From Methylomicrobium sp. (GTDB lineage Bacteria > Pseudomonadota > Gammaproteobacteria > Methylococcales > Methylomonadaceae), in NCBI GenBank assembly GCA_018333785.1, contig JAGXSU010000084.1, forward strand, positions 57,702 through 121,701: 64,000 nt of DNA, in the 5' to 3' direction. Under the pieces are notes generated by a model. That model did no database searches, was not told the DNA's origin, and saw only the letters and a list, made by a program, of their open reading frames with translations. Below are positions 18,263 to 27,869 of the stretch, piece after piece; the first letter of the stretch is position 1; each line of letters begins with the position of its first letter. The translations under genes were made by a program, and so were the position numbers.

Positions 18263-18886
18263 ATGCATCTGAATACCATTAAAAACCAAGCCATTGCTTT
18301 AGCCGGAGTAGCGCAATCGGCAGCATTGGTACAACAACTCGCAACCCAGGGAAAAACCGACCCATCCGCATTAGAAAGCAGCGTTGCCAGTATTCTTAAA
18401 ATAGAATCCGACTCGGTTGAGGCCATTTTCAATGGCTTGAGCGGCATCAAGCTGGGCCTGGAACAACTGAATCAACAACTGAACGGCTTTCAAATTTCCA
18501 ATCCTGAACAAGCCCGCTATGCGGCTTCGCTGGTCTTTCTGGAAAAACAATTATCAAAACGGCCGGATTTATTGAAAACCATCAGCCAAGGCATAGAAAA
18601 AGCGCAGCAACAGCGCGATCATTTCGGTTTACTGCATGAAAATGTGTTTGCCAATTTAGGCGACACCTATCACAACACGATCAGTACCCTGCAGCCCCGC
18701 ATCATGGTGAACGGCGAGCAGAACTATTTAAGCCAGCCTGAAACCGTCAACAAAATCCGGACACTTCTGCTGGCAGGAATCCGTGCAGCTATGTTGTGGC
18801 GGCAATGCGGCGGCACCCGATGGAAATTTCTTTTTTACCGTAAAAAATTACAAGTTGAAATTGAAAATCTGTTGAAACAAATTTAA
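18263..18886 (+). CDS. hflD: high frequency lysogenization protein HflD homologue
   Basis: A 207-residue all-helical protein matching HflD (DUF489) over its whole length, with the conserved segments QSAALVQQLA, RYAASLVFLE and AGIRAAMLWRQCGG. In E. coli HflD is a membrane-associated factor that affects lambda CII and is encoded just after mnmA. Here mnmA is absent from the neighbourhood; the gene follows the rhodanese by 8 bases instead. The role outside phage infection is not established. Confidence 0.88.
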   Translation: MHLNTIKNQAIALAGVAQSAALVQQLATQGKTDPSALESSVASILKIESDSVEAIFNGLSGIKLGLEQLNQQLNGFQISNPEQARYAASLVFLEKQLSKRPDLLKTISQGIEKAQQQRDHFGLLHENVFANLGDTYHNTISTLQPRIMVNGEQNYLSQPETVNKIRTLLLAGIRAAMLWRQCGGTRWKFLFYRKKLQVEIENLLKQI

Positions 18887-18898
18887 CCGCTCGCCTTC

Positions 18899-19852
18899 AT
18901 GAAGCTTATAGAAGCTGAAAATCTATACCGATATTACGGCAAACACTGTGCTGTTCATGATCTCAGCTTTTCATTAGCCCGAGGGGATGTCCTGGGTTTT
19001 CTGGGACCTAACGGCGCAGGCAAAACGACGACGATGCAGATGTTGTGCGGCAATCTGGCGCCCAGCGCCGGCAGAATCAGCATCAATGGCCACGATCTGC
19101 TGGACTCACCGGTAGCGGCAAAACGCAATATCGGTTATTTGCCCGACACGCCGCCGCTTTACCGCGAATTAACAGTGGCTGAATTTCTAAGCTATTGCGC
19201 CCAACTGCACCAGGTTCCACGCGATCAGATCAAGGCGGCAACGGCACAAGCCATCGAAAAATGCGGCCTCATCAGTGTATCCGGACGATTGATCGCTCAT
19301 TTGTCGAAGGGCTACCAGCAGCGGGTAGGCATTGCTCAGGCGATTTTACATAACCCGCACATCATTATCCTGGACGAACCTACCGTGGGTCTTGATCCTA
19401 TTCAAATCAGAGAGATACGTTGTTTGATTCGCGAACTGGGAAAGGATCATGGCGTAATCTTATCAACACATATTTTGAGCGAAGTTCAGGAATCGTGTAC
19501 GCATGTGCAAATTATTCAGGAAGGCCGGTTGATCCTGCATGAAACGATAGAAGGTCTCGAACAGCATATGAAAATGGCGACTGTTGAATTGACAACACGT
19601 ATTAAGGTCAATACCGATTTACTGAAATCCTTGCCGGGCGTGTTATCAATTGAAATTCTGGCACCGTGCAAAATACGGGTACATTATGACAGCAGTCTCG
19701 ACCCGTCTGATCAGATTGCATCGATGACGATAGCTCAAGGCTGGGGATTGCAAGGAATAAGCCCGATTAAACGCAGCATGGAGGATATATTTATTGCCCT
19801 CACCCAACCGGATTCCGACAACCGTTCAAACGCCAGAGATTCCGTGTCATGA
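18899..19852 (+). CDS. ABC transporter ATP-binding protein (GldA type)
   Basis: A 317-residue ATPase with Walker A GPNGAGKTT, signature LSKGYQQR (the LSGGQ equivalent) and Walker B IIILDEPT followed by the H-loop STHIL. A C-terminal extension after about residue 215 is typical of exporters of the ABC-2 type. It is encoded with a permease (4-base overlap) and an auxiliary membrane protein, the set known from the Gld gliding-motility system of Bacteroidetes but also widespread in Gammaproteobacteria with no proven substrate. Confidence 0.88.
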   Translation: MKLIEAENLYRYYGKHCAVHDLSFSLARGDVLGFLGPNGAGKTTTMQMLCGNLAPSAGRISINGHDLLDSPVAAKRNIGYLPDTPPLYRELTVAEFLSYCAQLHQVPRDQIKAATAQAIEKCGLISVSGRLIAHLSKGYQQRVGIAQAILHNPHIIILDEPTVGLDPIQIREIRCLIRELGKDHGVILSTHILSEVQESCTHVQIIQEGRLILHETIEGLEQHMKMATVELTTRIKVNTDLLKSLPGVLSIEILAPCKIRVHYDSSLDPSDQIASMTIAQGWGLQGISPIKRSMEDIFIALTQPDSDNRSNARDSVS

Positions 19853-20595
19853 TCCGCACGATTGCCTTGAGGGAATTTAAAACATTGTTTTTATCGCCGC
19901 TGGCCTGGACCATACTGGCCATTATCCAGTTCATTCTGGCCTATCTGTTTTTGACTCAGGTTGAAACATTTATAAGGGTTCAACCCGAACTGGCAACGAT
20001 AGACAACGCCCCTGGCCTGACTGATATTGTCGTAACGCCGCTTTACAGCAATGCCGCGATCATACTGATGCTGGTCACGCCTTTATTGACCATGCGTCTG
20101 ATTTGCGAAGAACGACGAAATAAAACACTGCCTCTTTTGCTGTCCGCACCGGTGTCGAACACCCAAATCATTCTTGGCAAATACTTCGGCATTATGGGCT
20201 TGTTTTTGATCATGGTCCTACTGATAAGCCTGATGCCGTTATCCTTGTTAACCGGCGGCACGCTGGATTACGGAAAATGTCTGGCCAACGCGCTCGCCTT
20301 GTTTTTGCTGCTGTCGGCATTTACCTCGACCGGACTTTATATGTCCTGTATTGCCGGGCACCCGATCATTGCGGCTTTGGGCGCCTTTGGTTTACTGCTG
20401 TTGTTGTGGATAATGGATTTAGCCACAGGCATCAAAGATCAGCACAGCGAATTATTTGAGTATTTATCGCTGCTAAAGCATTTTCAAATGATACAAACCG
20501 GGCTGATCCGTAGCGTAGATCTGATTTACTTTGCGGTTTTTATCATGCTGTTTCTGGCACTCAGCATCCGTAATCTGGATAAAGAACGCCTGTAA
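19849..20595 (+). CDS. ABC-2 type permease (GldF type)
   Basis: A 248-residue inner-membrane protein with six hydrophobic segments and the EERRNKTLPLLLSAP motif near residue 90, characteristic of ABC-2 permeases that pair with GldA-type ATPases. It overlaps the ATPase gene by 4 bases and is followed after 2 bases by the auxiliary gene. Confidence 0.85.
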   Translation: MIRTIALREFKTLFLSPLAWTILAIIQFILAYLFLTQVETFIRVQPELATIDNAPGLTDIVVTPLYSNAAIILMLVTPLLTMRLICEERRNKTLPLLLSAPVSNTQIILGKYFGIMGLFLIMVLLISLMPLSLLTGGTLDYGKCLANALALFLLLSAFTSTGLYMSCIAGHPIIAALGAFGLLLLLWIMDLATGIKDQHSELFEYLSLLKHFQMIQTGLIRSVDLIYFAVFIMLFLALSIRNLDKERL

Positions 20596-20597
20596 AG

Positions 20598-21944
20598 ATG
20601 AAGCTGACCAGCCCTCTCCACCGGAAATTACGGATCAAAAACAGTCTGATCACTTGTCTGCTGATCACGCTGCTGGTTGGTCTGTCCTGGTTAAGCACCC
20701 AATATAAAGCGCAGTGGGACATCACCGTCAATGCCGTCAACACACTGTCTCCAGCCACGCAAAATGTGCTGGATTCATTGCACAGCCCCGTCAAAATAAG
20801 CGCTTATATCAAAAGAGATCCGTCGCTACGCGCCCAGATCGCTCAACTTGTTGCGCACTACAGCGATTATAAACCGGACCTGACGCTCAGCTTCGTCGAT
20901 CCTGATTCGAATCCGAACAAAGCGCGTGAATTGAACATTGCATCGACCGGCACAGTGTTTGTCGAATATCAGGGTAAAAGCGAACGCATCACTTATCTTG
21001 ATGAATCAACCTTAACCAATGCACTCACGCAACTGGCCTATGGCAACGAACGCTGGATCAGTTTTTTAACCGGCCACGGCGAGCGCACCATAGACGGCCG
21101 TGCCAATTTTGATTTGGGTCAATTCGGTCAAGAACTGACCCAGCGCAGCATCAAAGCACACACCTTGAATCTGGTTGAAATACCGGCCATCCCCGATAAC
21201 GCTCAATTGCTCATCCTGGCCAGTCCGACCGTCCGGCTTTTACCCGGTGAAATCGAAATTATCAAGCAATTTATCGATCAAGGCGGCCATTTTCTCTGGT
21301 TATATGATCCGGACAGCGCCGGCCAACCCGAATTGGAACGCTATCTGGGGATCACCCGTCTGCCCGGCACCGTCATGGATACCCAAGCTTTGCTCTATGG
21401 GGTCAATGACGCTTCATTTGTCCTGATTGGCCGCTATCCGGATCATGTACTGACGCAAAACTTTCAGTTAATGACACTTTTTCCCCAAAGCGCAGCGCTG
21501 GAGCGTCAAAATCCTACTGTATTTGATACTCAGGCATGGCTGCAAAGCTCTGAAAAGTCATGGACGGAAACCGGCAGTCTGAATGCCGATGCTGTTTTCA
21601 ACACGGGTAATCTTGAAAAACAAGGCCCTTTGGCAATTGCCTATACCTTGAAACGAAAAATAGGGGAAGGAAAAGAACAACGCATTCTGGTGATGGGCGA
21701 TGGCGATTTTATAGCCAATGCTTTTATCGGCAATGTCGGCAATTCTGAGCTGGGCCTTAGGATCATCAACTGGTTAACCGGCGATGACCGCCTGGTCGCC
21801 ATACCCCTGAAAAAAGCACCGGATAAAGAATTGCTGCTGCCTCCGGTTGCCGTCGCCGTCATGGGTTTTGGCTTTTTGCTGATCATTCCGGCCTTATTGA
21901 TCATCAGCGGCTTACTGATCTGGCGTAAGCGTAAACGCCGCTGA
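20598..21944 (+). CDS. ABC transporter auxiliary protein (GldG-like, ABC_transp_aux)
   Basis: A 448-residue protein with one N-terminal membrane segment (LITCLLITLLVGLSWL), a large periplasmic domain with LSPATQNVL and ITYLDESTLTNAL, and a C-terminal membrane segment followed by a basic tail (WRKRKRR). This matches GldG-like auxiliary subunits. In many Gammaproteobacteria a DUF4340 gene follows; here mutM follows instead, with a gap of 112 bases. Such a system may serve envelope or motility functions. Confidence 0.8.
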   Translation: MKLTSPLHRKLRIKNSLITCLLITLLVGLSWLSTQYKAQWDITVNAVNTLSPATQNVLDSLHSPVKISAYIKRDPSLRAQIAQLVAHYSDYKPDLTLSFVDPDSNPNKARELNIASTGTVFVEYQGKSERITYLDESTLTNALTQLAYGNERWISFLTGHGERTIDGRANFDLGQFGQELTQRSIKAHTLNLVEIPAIPDNAQLLILASPTVRLLPGEIEIIKQFIDQGGHFLWLYDPDSAGQPELERYLGITRLPGTVMDTQALLYGVNDASFVLIGRYPDHVLTQNFQLMTLFPQSAALERQNPTVFDTQAWLQSSEKSWTETGSLNADAVFNTGNLEKQGPLAIAYTLKRKIGEGKEQRILVMGDGDFIANAFIGNVGNSELGLRIINWLTGDDRLVAIPLKKAPDKELLLPPVAVAVMGFGFLLIIPALLIISGLLIWRKRKRR

Positions 21945-22056
21945 CTTATTGGTTACTACGTGCCCGCTTGGATTTGAAATGAAGCCCCCTACAGCCTATA
22001 AAATATGAAGGGGTGAGTTAAAACCCTTTAAATGTTCATCAAAAAAAGACCTTGCC

Positions 22057-22872
22057 ATGCCTGAATTACCGGAAGTTGAAACAACGCGACGTGGAATCCA
22101 ATCCCACCTGGAAGGCAACGTCATACAATCGGTTTGCGTCAGAGAATCACGTTTACGCTGGCCGGTCACCGATGATCTTCAGCATATTTTGCCGGGACTG
22201 ACCATCACGGATATCGCTAGAAGAGGCAAATACCTGTTGCTGAACACAGCATCGGGAACGCTGATCATTCATCTGGGCATGTCAGGCAGCTTGAGAATTG
22301 TGACGAACGGTATGCCACCACAAAAACATGACCATATCGATTTCATATTCGCCGGTAACCTGCTGCTGAGGTTTAATGACCCGCGCCGGTTTGGGGCTGT
22401 GTTATGGACCGAAAAGCCGGTAAATGAACATCCTCTGTTAAAGGACCTGGGGCCTGAACCGCTGGAATGTGAATTTAACGGCGAACACCTTTATCTTCAG
22501 TCCAAAAATAAAAGTGTGGCGGCAAAATCCTTCATCATGGACAGCCATACTGTTGTCGGGGTGGGTAATATTTACGCGAATGAGGCTTTATTCATGGCCG
22601 GCATCAAGCCTACCCGCGCTGCAGGAAAGATCAGTCTGGCCCGCTACCGGCTCTTGGCCGATTGCATTCGCCGGGTACTGCAAAATGCTATTTCGCAGGG
22701 CGGCACCACCTTGAGAGATTTTGTCAATGAGGACGGAAAACCGGGCTATTTCAAACAGCAGCTGAAAGTTTACGGACGGGGCGGTGAGCCTTGCGCGCTG
22801 TGTTTAAGGCCACTCACCGAGATAAGAATCAGCAATCGAACCACTGTCTTCTGCCCTCATTGCCAGACCTAA
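22057..22872 (+). CDS. mutM: formamidopyrimidine-DNA glycosylase
   Basis: A 271-residue Fpg/MutM. The catalytic N-terminus reads PELPEVETTRRGI after Met removal, with Pro2 as the nucleophile; RRGKYL carries the conserved lysine; the helix-two-turn-helix motif includes GVGNIYANEALF; the zinc finger at the C-terminus has CALC and CPHC pairs. It excises 8-oxoguanine and related oxidised purines. It has its own spacer upstream and is not obviously part of the ABC operon. Confidence 0.96.
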   Translation: MPELPEVETTRRGIQSHLEGNVIQSVCVRESRLRWPVTDDLQHILPGLTITDIARRGKYLLLNTASGTLIIHLGMSGSLRIVTNGMPPQKHDHIDFIFAGNLLLRFNDPRRFGAVLWTEKPVNEHPLLKDLGPEPLECEFNGEHLYLQSKNKSVAAKSFIMDSHTVVGVGNIYANEALFMAGIKPTRAAGKISLARYRLLADCIRRVLQNAISQGGTTLRDFVNEDGKPGYFKQQLKVYGRGGEPCALCLRPLTEIRISNRTTVFCPHCQT

Positions 22873-22970
22873 GGTGTTTTTTCAAACTCAACTGAGCGCT
22901 TTCCGAGACGCCGAGTCAATACCCGGCAACGGAAAATGGTATGACTTATTGGTTAAACGGTTAAACCCAG

Positions 22971-23327
22971 TCAATCCTGCAAGGCATTGACCGCTTCTGC
23001 TTTATGTTCGATTGACCATAATTTTTCCAATTGATAGAACTGTCTAGCCTGATCGGTCATGACGTGCACGATAACATCACCCAAATCCAGCAATACCCAG
23101 TCCGACCCTAATCCGCCTTCCTGGCCCAACGGTTTATAGCCTTTTTCATTCAACTCGGCTACCACATAATCGACCAGGGATTTTAAGTGACGATCGGATG
23201 TACCGGTGGCCAAGACCATATAATCGGTGACAGAGGTTTTACCCCGTACATCGATAACGGTAATGCTATGTCCTTTGCGTTCATCTAAAACTTTCTGGAC
23301 GATTTCTAAAATTTCTTCTGGTTGCAT
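22971..23327 (-). CDS. rsfS: ribosomal silencing factor RsfS
   Basis: A 118-residue protein of the RsfS (Iojap) family with DVRGKTSVTDYMVLATGTSDRH and the HVMTDQARQFYQLEKLW tail. It binds uL14 on the large ribosomal subunit and blocks subunit joining under starvation. AGGAAA lies before the ATG. It is the last gene of proA-nadD-rsfS, 25 bases after nadD, a common proteobacterial order. Confidence 0.95.
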   Translation of the reverse strand: MQPEEILEIVQKVLDERKGHSITVIDVRGKTSVTDYMVLATGTSDRHLKSLVDYVVAELNEKGYKPLGQEGGLGSDWVLLDLGDVIVHVMTDQARQFYQLEKLWSIEHKAEAVNALQD

Positions 23328-23352
23328 TCAATTTCCTATGAGAGTGCGCTGA

Positions 23353-23976
23353 TTAGCGCCGATAAAGTTGATTTTGATCAATATAGCTGATGACGGCGTC
23401 GGGTAATAAAAACCCCGGACTGCGTCCTTCCGCTACCATCTGCCTGATCGCTGTCGCTGAAATATCAAGTAGTGTGACACGCTGGAAAAATAAAGCGCCG
23501 CAGGCCGTGTCTTTTAATTTTTGTATTGAGTCGGTATAACGATTTTTTAAACCCTCATTAAGCTCGGAATGACCGGCGCCAGGGCGAGTCATCACAACCA
23601 CATGGGCATAATCAAACAAAGCTTGCCAACGGTGCCATTGGCACAGGTGTTCAAAAGCATCACCGCCTATAAAAAGCAGCAGCGGGATGTCTGCGGCCAT
23701 GGTCTCACGCAAAGAGGCCAGCGTGTCCACCATATAAGAAGGCCCACCTCGGTCAATTTCGCGGGTATCAAGGTTCATTCCGGACCGACCAACCAGCGCG
23801 AGTTCCAGCATCTTGACCCGCATGCCAGCGGCCGCAGACGGCTCGTCGCGGTGCGCCGGAATAAAACAGGGAATCAGACGAATTTCATCCAGATCGAACA
23901 GCTCTTTAACTTCCAATGCTGTCCGCAAATGCCCGAAATGTACGGGATCAAATGTCCCGCCGTAAACACCTAACAT
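23353..23976 (-). CDS. nadD: nicotinate-nucleotide adenylyltransferase
   Basis: A 207-residue NadD with the nucleotidyl-transferase signature GTFDPVHFGHLR at the N-terminus and SATAIR near the C-terminus. It makes nicotinate adenine dinucleotide in NAD synthesis. Its ATG follows the proA stop codon with no gap. Confidence 0.95.
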   Translation of the reverse strand: MLGVYGGTFDPVHFGHLRTALEVKELFDLDEIRLIPCFIPAHRDEPSAAAGMRVKMLELALVGRSGMNLDTREIDRGGPSYMVDTLASLRETMAADIPLLLFIGGDAFEHLCQWHRWQALFDYAHVVVMTRPGAGHSELNEGLKNRYTDSIQKLKDTACGALFFQRVTLLDISATAIRQMVAEGRSPGFLLPDAVISYIDQNQLYRR

Positions 23977-25242
23977 TTATTCGCGAATATGACCATCACC
24001 CAGAACAATGTATTTGAGCGTCGTCAGACCTTTAAGCCCAACCGGGCCACGGGCATGCAATTTGTCGGTACTGATACCGATCTCCGCGCCCAATCCGTAT
24101 TCAAACCCATCGGCAAAACGCGTGGATGCGTTGACCATCACGGAGCTTGAATCGACTTCGCGCAAAAAACGCCGGGCCAGCGTGTAATTTTCGGTGACGA
24201 TCGCATCGGTATGAGCCGAACCGTATCGATGAATATGATCGATCGCATCATCGATATCGGCCACTACCTTGATTGACAAAATAGGCGCCAGGTATTCGGT
24301 AGACCAATCGTTTTCGGTCGCTCTCAGGCAAGGTGTAATAATCGAACAGGTTTTAAGACAGCCGCGTAACTCCACCCCTTTTTCCCGGTAAATCGCCGCC
24401 AGCTTAGGCAGCAGAGTCACAGCAATACCTTTTGCGATCAGCAGGGTTTCCATTGCATTGCAGACGCCGTAACGGTGAGTTTTTGCGTTGACGGCAATAG
24501 CCAAAGCCTTTTCTTGATCAGCCGTATTATCGATGTAGACATGGCAAATGCCATCCAGATGCTTGATAACCGGAATCGTCGCTTCTTTGGTAATGCGTTC
24601 GATCAAGCTTTTGCCGCCTCGCGGCACGATGACATCGACATAGTCGGACATCGTGATCAATTCGCCTACCGCTGCTCTATCGATGGTTTCCACCACCTGA
24701 ACTGCTGTCGCAGGCAGACCGGCAGCCTCCAGTCCTTTGCTGATACAGGAGGCGATGGCTTTGTTGGAATGAATAGACTCAGAACCGCCTCTTAAAATGC
24801 ACGCATTGCCGGATTTCAGGCACAACGCGGCGGCATCGACCGTCACATTGGGGCGCGACTCATAAATGATGCCGATCACCCCCAAAGGCACGCGCATTTG
24901 TCCGACCTGAATACCACTGGGCCTGTAGGTCAGATCGGTGATTTTTCCGACTGGATCCGGCAACGCGGCTACTTGCTTTAAACCTTCGACCATTGACTTA
25001 ATCCCTGAAGCCTTGAGTTCGAGCCTGTCCAGCAACGCCGGATCCAGTCCGCTGTCCCTGCCTTTTTGCACGTCTTTGAGATTTTCCTCAATCAGCCAAT
25101 CAGCATGAGTTTCAAGCATCGCTGCAATCTTCAACAAAGCCTCATTCTTCTTAGCGCTGTCGGCGCGACTGATTTCTCTACCCGCTTTTTTGGCCTCACA
25201 CCCAAGGTTAAGCATGTATTCTTTGGTATTCACGTCGCTCAC
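23977..25242 (-). CDS. proA: gamma-glutamyl phosphate reductase
   Basis: A 421-residue ProA, NADPH-dependent, second step of proline synthesis. The catalytic cysteine is in [11 protein letters not shown]; the NADP fold contains IYESRPNVT. The first codon is uncertain: GTG 25242, GTG 25233 and ATG 25215 are in frame and none has a perfect ribosome site. No proB is near. It leads the proA-nadD-rsfS operon. Confidence 0.94.
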   Translation of the reverse strand: MSDVNTKEYMLNLGCEAKKAGREISRADSAKKNEALLKIAAMLETHADWLIEENLKDVQKGRDSGLDPALLDRLELKASGIKSMVEGLKQVAALPDPVGKITDLTYRPSGIQVGQMRVPLGVIGIIYESRPNVTVDAAALCLKSGNACILRGGSESIHSNKAIASCISKGLEAAGLPATAVQVVETIDRAAVGELITMSDYVDVIVPRGGKSLIERITKEATIPVIKHLDGICHVYIDNTADQEKALAIAVNAKTHRYGVCNAMETLLIAKGIAVTLLPKLAAIYREKGVELRGCLKTCSIITPCLRATENDWSTEYLAPILSIKVVADIDDAIDHIHRYGSAHTDAIVTENYTLARRFLREVDSSSVMVNASTRFADGFEYGLGAEIGISTDKLHARGPVGLKGLTTLKYIVLGDGHIRE

Positions 25243-25354
25243 TCATATACTTAATAGACGCGGCATTATATCGGCAGAAGGCAATCTTTAACAGCACAAG
25301 ACGTTGAACCGAATTCTGAAGCCGGCATTTATTGAAACTTGAGCAAGACATCCC

Positions 25355-25792
25355 ATGAAAAAACTAATTTACCTGGCAGTACTCGCGGCACTGATATTCG
25401 GTGCATTGGAACAAAAAGGCAGTCTCCTCCCCGGCATTGCGATGGAATCGTCCAATGACGTAAACATCCAGCTGGAAAACGCGTTCCTCAACAGACAAAG
25501 CGACATTCAGGTTCAAGGGGAGGGCCGGGTAACCCGACTCTTGCCTGACGACCTTAAAGGTTCAAGACACCAGCGTTTCATTCTGCAGATCAATGACAAG
25601 CAAACCCTCTTGATAGCACACAACATTGATCTTGCACCCAAAATCCATGAGTTAAAAGAAGGCGATACCGTTGCGTTTTACGGCGAATACGAATGGAATT
25701 CAAAAGGAGGCGTCCTGCACTGGACACACCATGACCCAAGAGGCAGGCACATTGGGGGATGGTTAAAACACCAGGGGCAAATTTATCAATGA
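25355..25792 (+). CDS. secreted DUF3465 protein
   Basis: A 145-residue protein with an N-terminal hydrophobic segment and a domain matching DUF3465: an OB-like fold containing [21 protein letters not shown], and [13 protein letters not shown] with GGWLKHQG at the end. The function is unknown; family members are periplasmic and occur in many Gammaproteobacteria. It is divergent from proA with about 110 bases between. Confidence 0.8.
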   Translation: MKKLIYLAVLAALIFGALEQKGSLLPGIAMESSNDVNIQLENAFLNRQSDIQVQGEGRVTRLLPDDLKGSRHQRFILQINDKQTLLIAHNIDLAPKIHELKEGDTVAFYGEYEWNSKGGVLHWTHHDPRGRHIGGWLKHQGQIYQ

Positions 25793-25796
25793 TAGA

Positions 25797-25944
25797 TTTT
25801 GAGTATCTGCTCACCCCTCCAATTTTAGTGGGTGTAGGTGGTTGATTGAAAAGGCTTCTGCAACAGGGATGTTGCAGAGAGCTACAAGGACGTATTGATG
25901 CGTCCTTTGAAATCAAGCACCTGCACCCTTAATTCAAAGCGGGC
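25797..25944. repeat. 148-bp dispersed repeat, copy A
   Basis: It begins TTTTGAGTATCTGCTCACCC and ends AATTCAAAGCGGGC, both shared with 58017-58144. It carries inverted arms built on GGTGTAGGTG and CACCTGCACC and an internal hairpin GGACG/CGTCC. This copy has an insertion of about 20 bases relative to copy B. Confidence 0.7.
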
Positions 25945-26010
25945 AATTAGTTACGATTTTGAACGGGTACCGCCCTCATTTGAATCACCTGCTTCAATCG
26001 CCTCGGTCTT

Positions 26011-26053
26011 AGCCATTCCCAGTTTGATGATAAAAAAGGATTGGCGAAAGCCT
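26011..26053. repeat. diverged end of the 1717-1879 miniature element
   Basis: AGCCATTCCCAGTTTGATGA, then AAAAAAGGATTGGCGAAAGCC, matches the right arm of the 1717 element read inward (AGCAATTCTCAATTTGAAG, AAAAAAGGATTGGGAGAAGC). Only one end is recognisable, so this is a decayed or partial copy upstream of the UbiB-family gene. Confidence 0.5.
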
Positions 26054-26162
26054 TGCGGGTAGGTGCCGGTAGCAGGGATGCAGCCTTTGTCTATCGATAC
26101 AGGACCCCCAGCCATTAAAACGTTATAATTTGTCATCGTGGATTCATCGAGAATGCAAAACA

Positions 26163-27824
26163 ATGTTATTGGAAACTTTATCTGTCGCTAGGGATTTTGG
26201 CCGTGTGCATGAAATCACTTCAATTCTGATCCGTTATGGTTTCGGGGATTTGGTACAAAGGCTGGGCATCGCAGGTATCGTAGAACGCGCCGGACATGTG
26301 CTGCATTGGCATGAAATCGATGAATTAACCAATATGGAGTCGCCCGAGCGGGTGCGCCGGGTACTGGAAGAAATGGGCCCGACTTTTGTAAAGCTGGGAC
26401 AAATTTTCGCGACCCGCCCCGACTTGTTTTCCCCTCCCTGGATTGCCGAATTCGAAAAACTTCAGGATCAGGCGCGTCCTGCACCCATCGATAAAATCAT
26501 GGCGCAACTCAAAGAGGACTTGGGTGCCGACCCGGAAACCGTTTTTGCACTGTTTGACAAAACACCGCTGGCTGCCGCGTCCATCGGTCAGGTACACAAA
26601 GCATTTTTAGACGACGGCACCCCCGTCATTGTTAAAATCCGTCGGCCCGGCATTCGGGCTGTCGTAGAAGCCGATTTACGCCTGCTGAATCAGTTAGCCG
26701 AAATTGCCGCCAAAGAGCTTAAAGACCTTCGCCGCTATAATCCGCAAGATATTGTGCGTCAATTTACGCTTTCGATGCGGCGGGAACTGGACCTGGCGAT
26801 AGAAGGCCGAAATTCCGAACGAATGCGTACTAATTTCCGGAATCATCGGACTATCGTTATTCCGAAAGTCTATTGGGAGTGGACGTCTGAACGCGTCAAT
26901 GTTCAGGAATTTATTGTCGGCATATCGGGCCATGACATGAAAGCGCTAGATCTGGCTCAGCTGGACCGGAAAAAGCTGGCGAAAGCCGGTGCCGATGCCG
27001 TGTTGAAAATGATTTTGGAAGACGGCTTTTTTCATGCTGATCCACACCCGGGCAACTGTTTTTTCCTGGAACAAAACCGGATTGCCTTTATCGATTTCGG
27101 TATGGTCGGCAGACTGTCGGAGGAACGCCGCAATCAAGTGATCAACTTGCTGCACGGACTGGTTGAGCGCGATTCCGATCTGGTCGTAAAAATACTGCTG
27201 CGCTGGGCCGACAAGTCGTCCAATCATTACGACAATCTGATTATGGAAATCGATAACTTTATCGACCAGTACCATGATGTGCCGCTTAAAGATCTGAACA
27301 TGGGCGAATTACTGATTAATTTGACCACGCTATTACGGGATCACCAGCTGAATTTACCCGCGGACTTGACGCTGCTAATCAAAGCCTTTATCACGCTGGA
27401 AGGACTCGGCCGCCAACTCGACCCCAATTTTAATCTGGTCGTTGCTGCAACCCCGTTACTCAAACGGGCCTTTTTGCAACGCTACAGCCCCGAATTCATC
27501 ACCCGTAAAGGGCTAAAGTCTGCGGCCAGTCTACTGGAGATGCTGTCAGGCCTCCCTCAGGATCTGCACCGTATACTGGAAGATTTGAGACGGGGTGCGG
27601 TCAGTGTTCGTTTGGATATCTCCAGGCCGGAATGGCTGGGCAAAGAACTAGACCGCTTGGTCAACCGCCTGTCGGTGAGTCTGGTCACCGCTTCGATGAT
27701 AATTGGAAGCTCCATCGTCTCAACAGTTGAGGGCGGGACGTCTTCTTTCATCGGCTTGACCGCTTTTATAGGCGCGCTGTTTGGCGGCATTTGGCTACTT
27801 TTTTCAATTTGGCGCAGCGGATAA
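26163..27824 (+). CDS. ubiB: UbiB/ABC1-family kinase-like protein
   Basis: A 553-residue protein of the UbiB (AarF/ABC1/Coq8) atypical kinase family. The signature KxGQ motif is FVKLGQIFATRPDL, the ATP-binding region has AAASIGQVHKA, and the catalytic and metal-binding residues occur in FFHADPHPGNCF and IDFGMVGR. Two hydrophobic segments at the C-terminus anchor it in the membrane. UbiB supports ubiquinone synthesis through ATPase/lipid-handling activity. The usual neighbours ubiE and ubiJ are absent, so this may be a paralogue rather than the housekeeping copy. ATG 26163 is preferred over a TTG at 26130. Confidence 0.85.
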   Translation: MLLETLSVARDFGRVHEITSILIRYGFGDLVQRLGIAGIVERAGHVLHWHEIDELTNMESPERVRRVLEEMGPTFVKLGQIFATRPDLFSPPWIAEFEKLQDQARPAPIDKIMAQLKEDLGADPETVFALFDKTPLAAASIGQVHKAFLDDGTPVIVKIRRPGIRAVVEADLRLLNQLAEIAAKELKDLRRYNPQDIVRQFTLSMRRELDLAIEGRNSERMRTNFRNHRTIVIPKVYWEWTSERVNVQEFIVGISGHDMKALDLAQLDRKKLAKAGADAVLKMILEDGFFHADPHPGNCFFLEQNRIAFIDFGMVGRLSEERRNQVINLLHGLVERDSDLVVKILLRWADKSSNHYDNLIMEIDNFIDQYHDVPLKDLNMGELLINLTTLLRDHQLNLPADLTLLIKAFITLEGLGRQLDPNFNLVVAATPLLKRAFLQRYSPEFITRKGLKSAASLLEMLSGLPQDLHRILEDLRRGAVSVRLDISRPEWLGKELDRLVNRLSVSLVTASMIIGSSIVSTVEGGTSSFIGLTAFIGALFGGIWLLFSIWRSG

Positions 27825-27830
27825 CCGGCT

Positions 27831-27861
27831 CTGCCTACTGCCTCTAACAGGCCGCAGGCAG
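27831..27861. terminator. hairpin between convergent ubiB-like and fliK genes
   Basis: CTGCCT (27831-27836) pairs with AGGCAG (27856-27861), with an inner GCCT/AGGC pair. It sits in the 45-base gap between two convergent genes, but no T tract follows directly, so rho-independent termination is only likely, not sure. Confidence 0.4.
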
Positions 27862-27869
27862 AACTTGCT

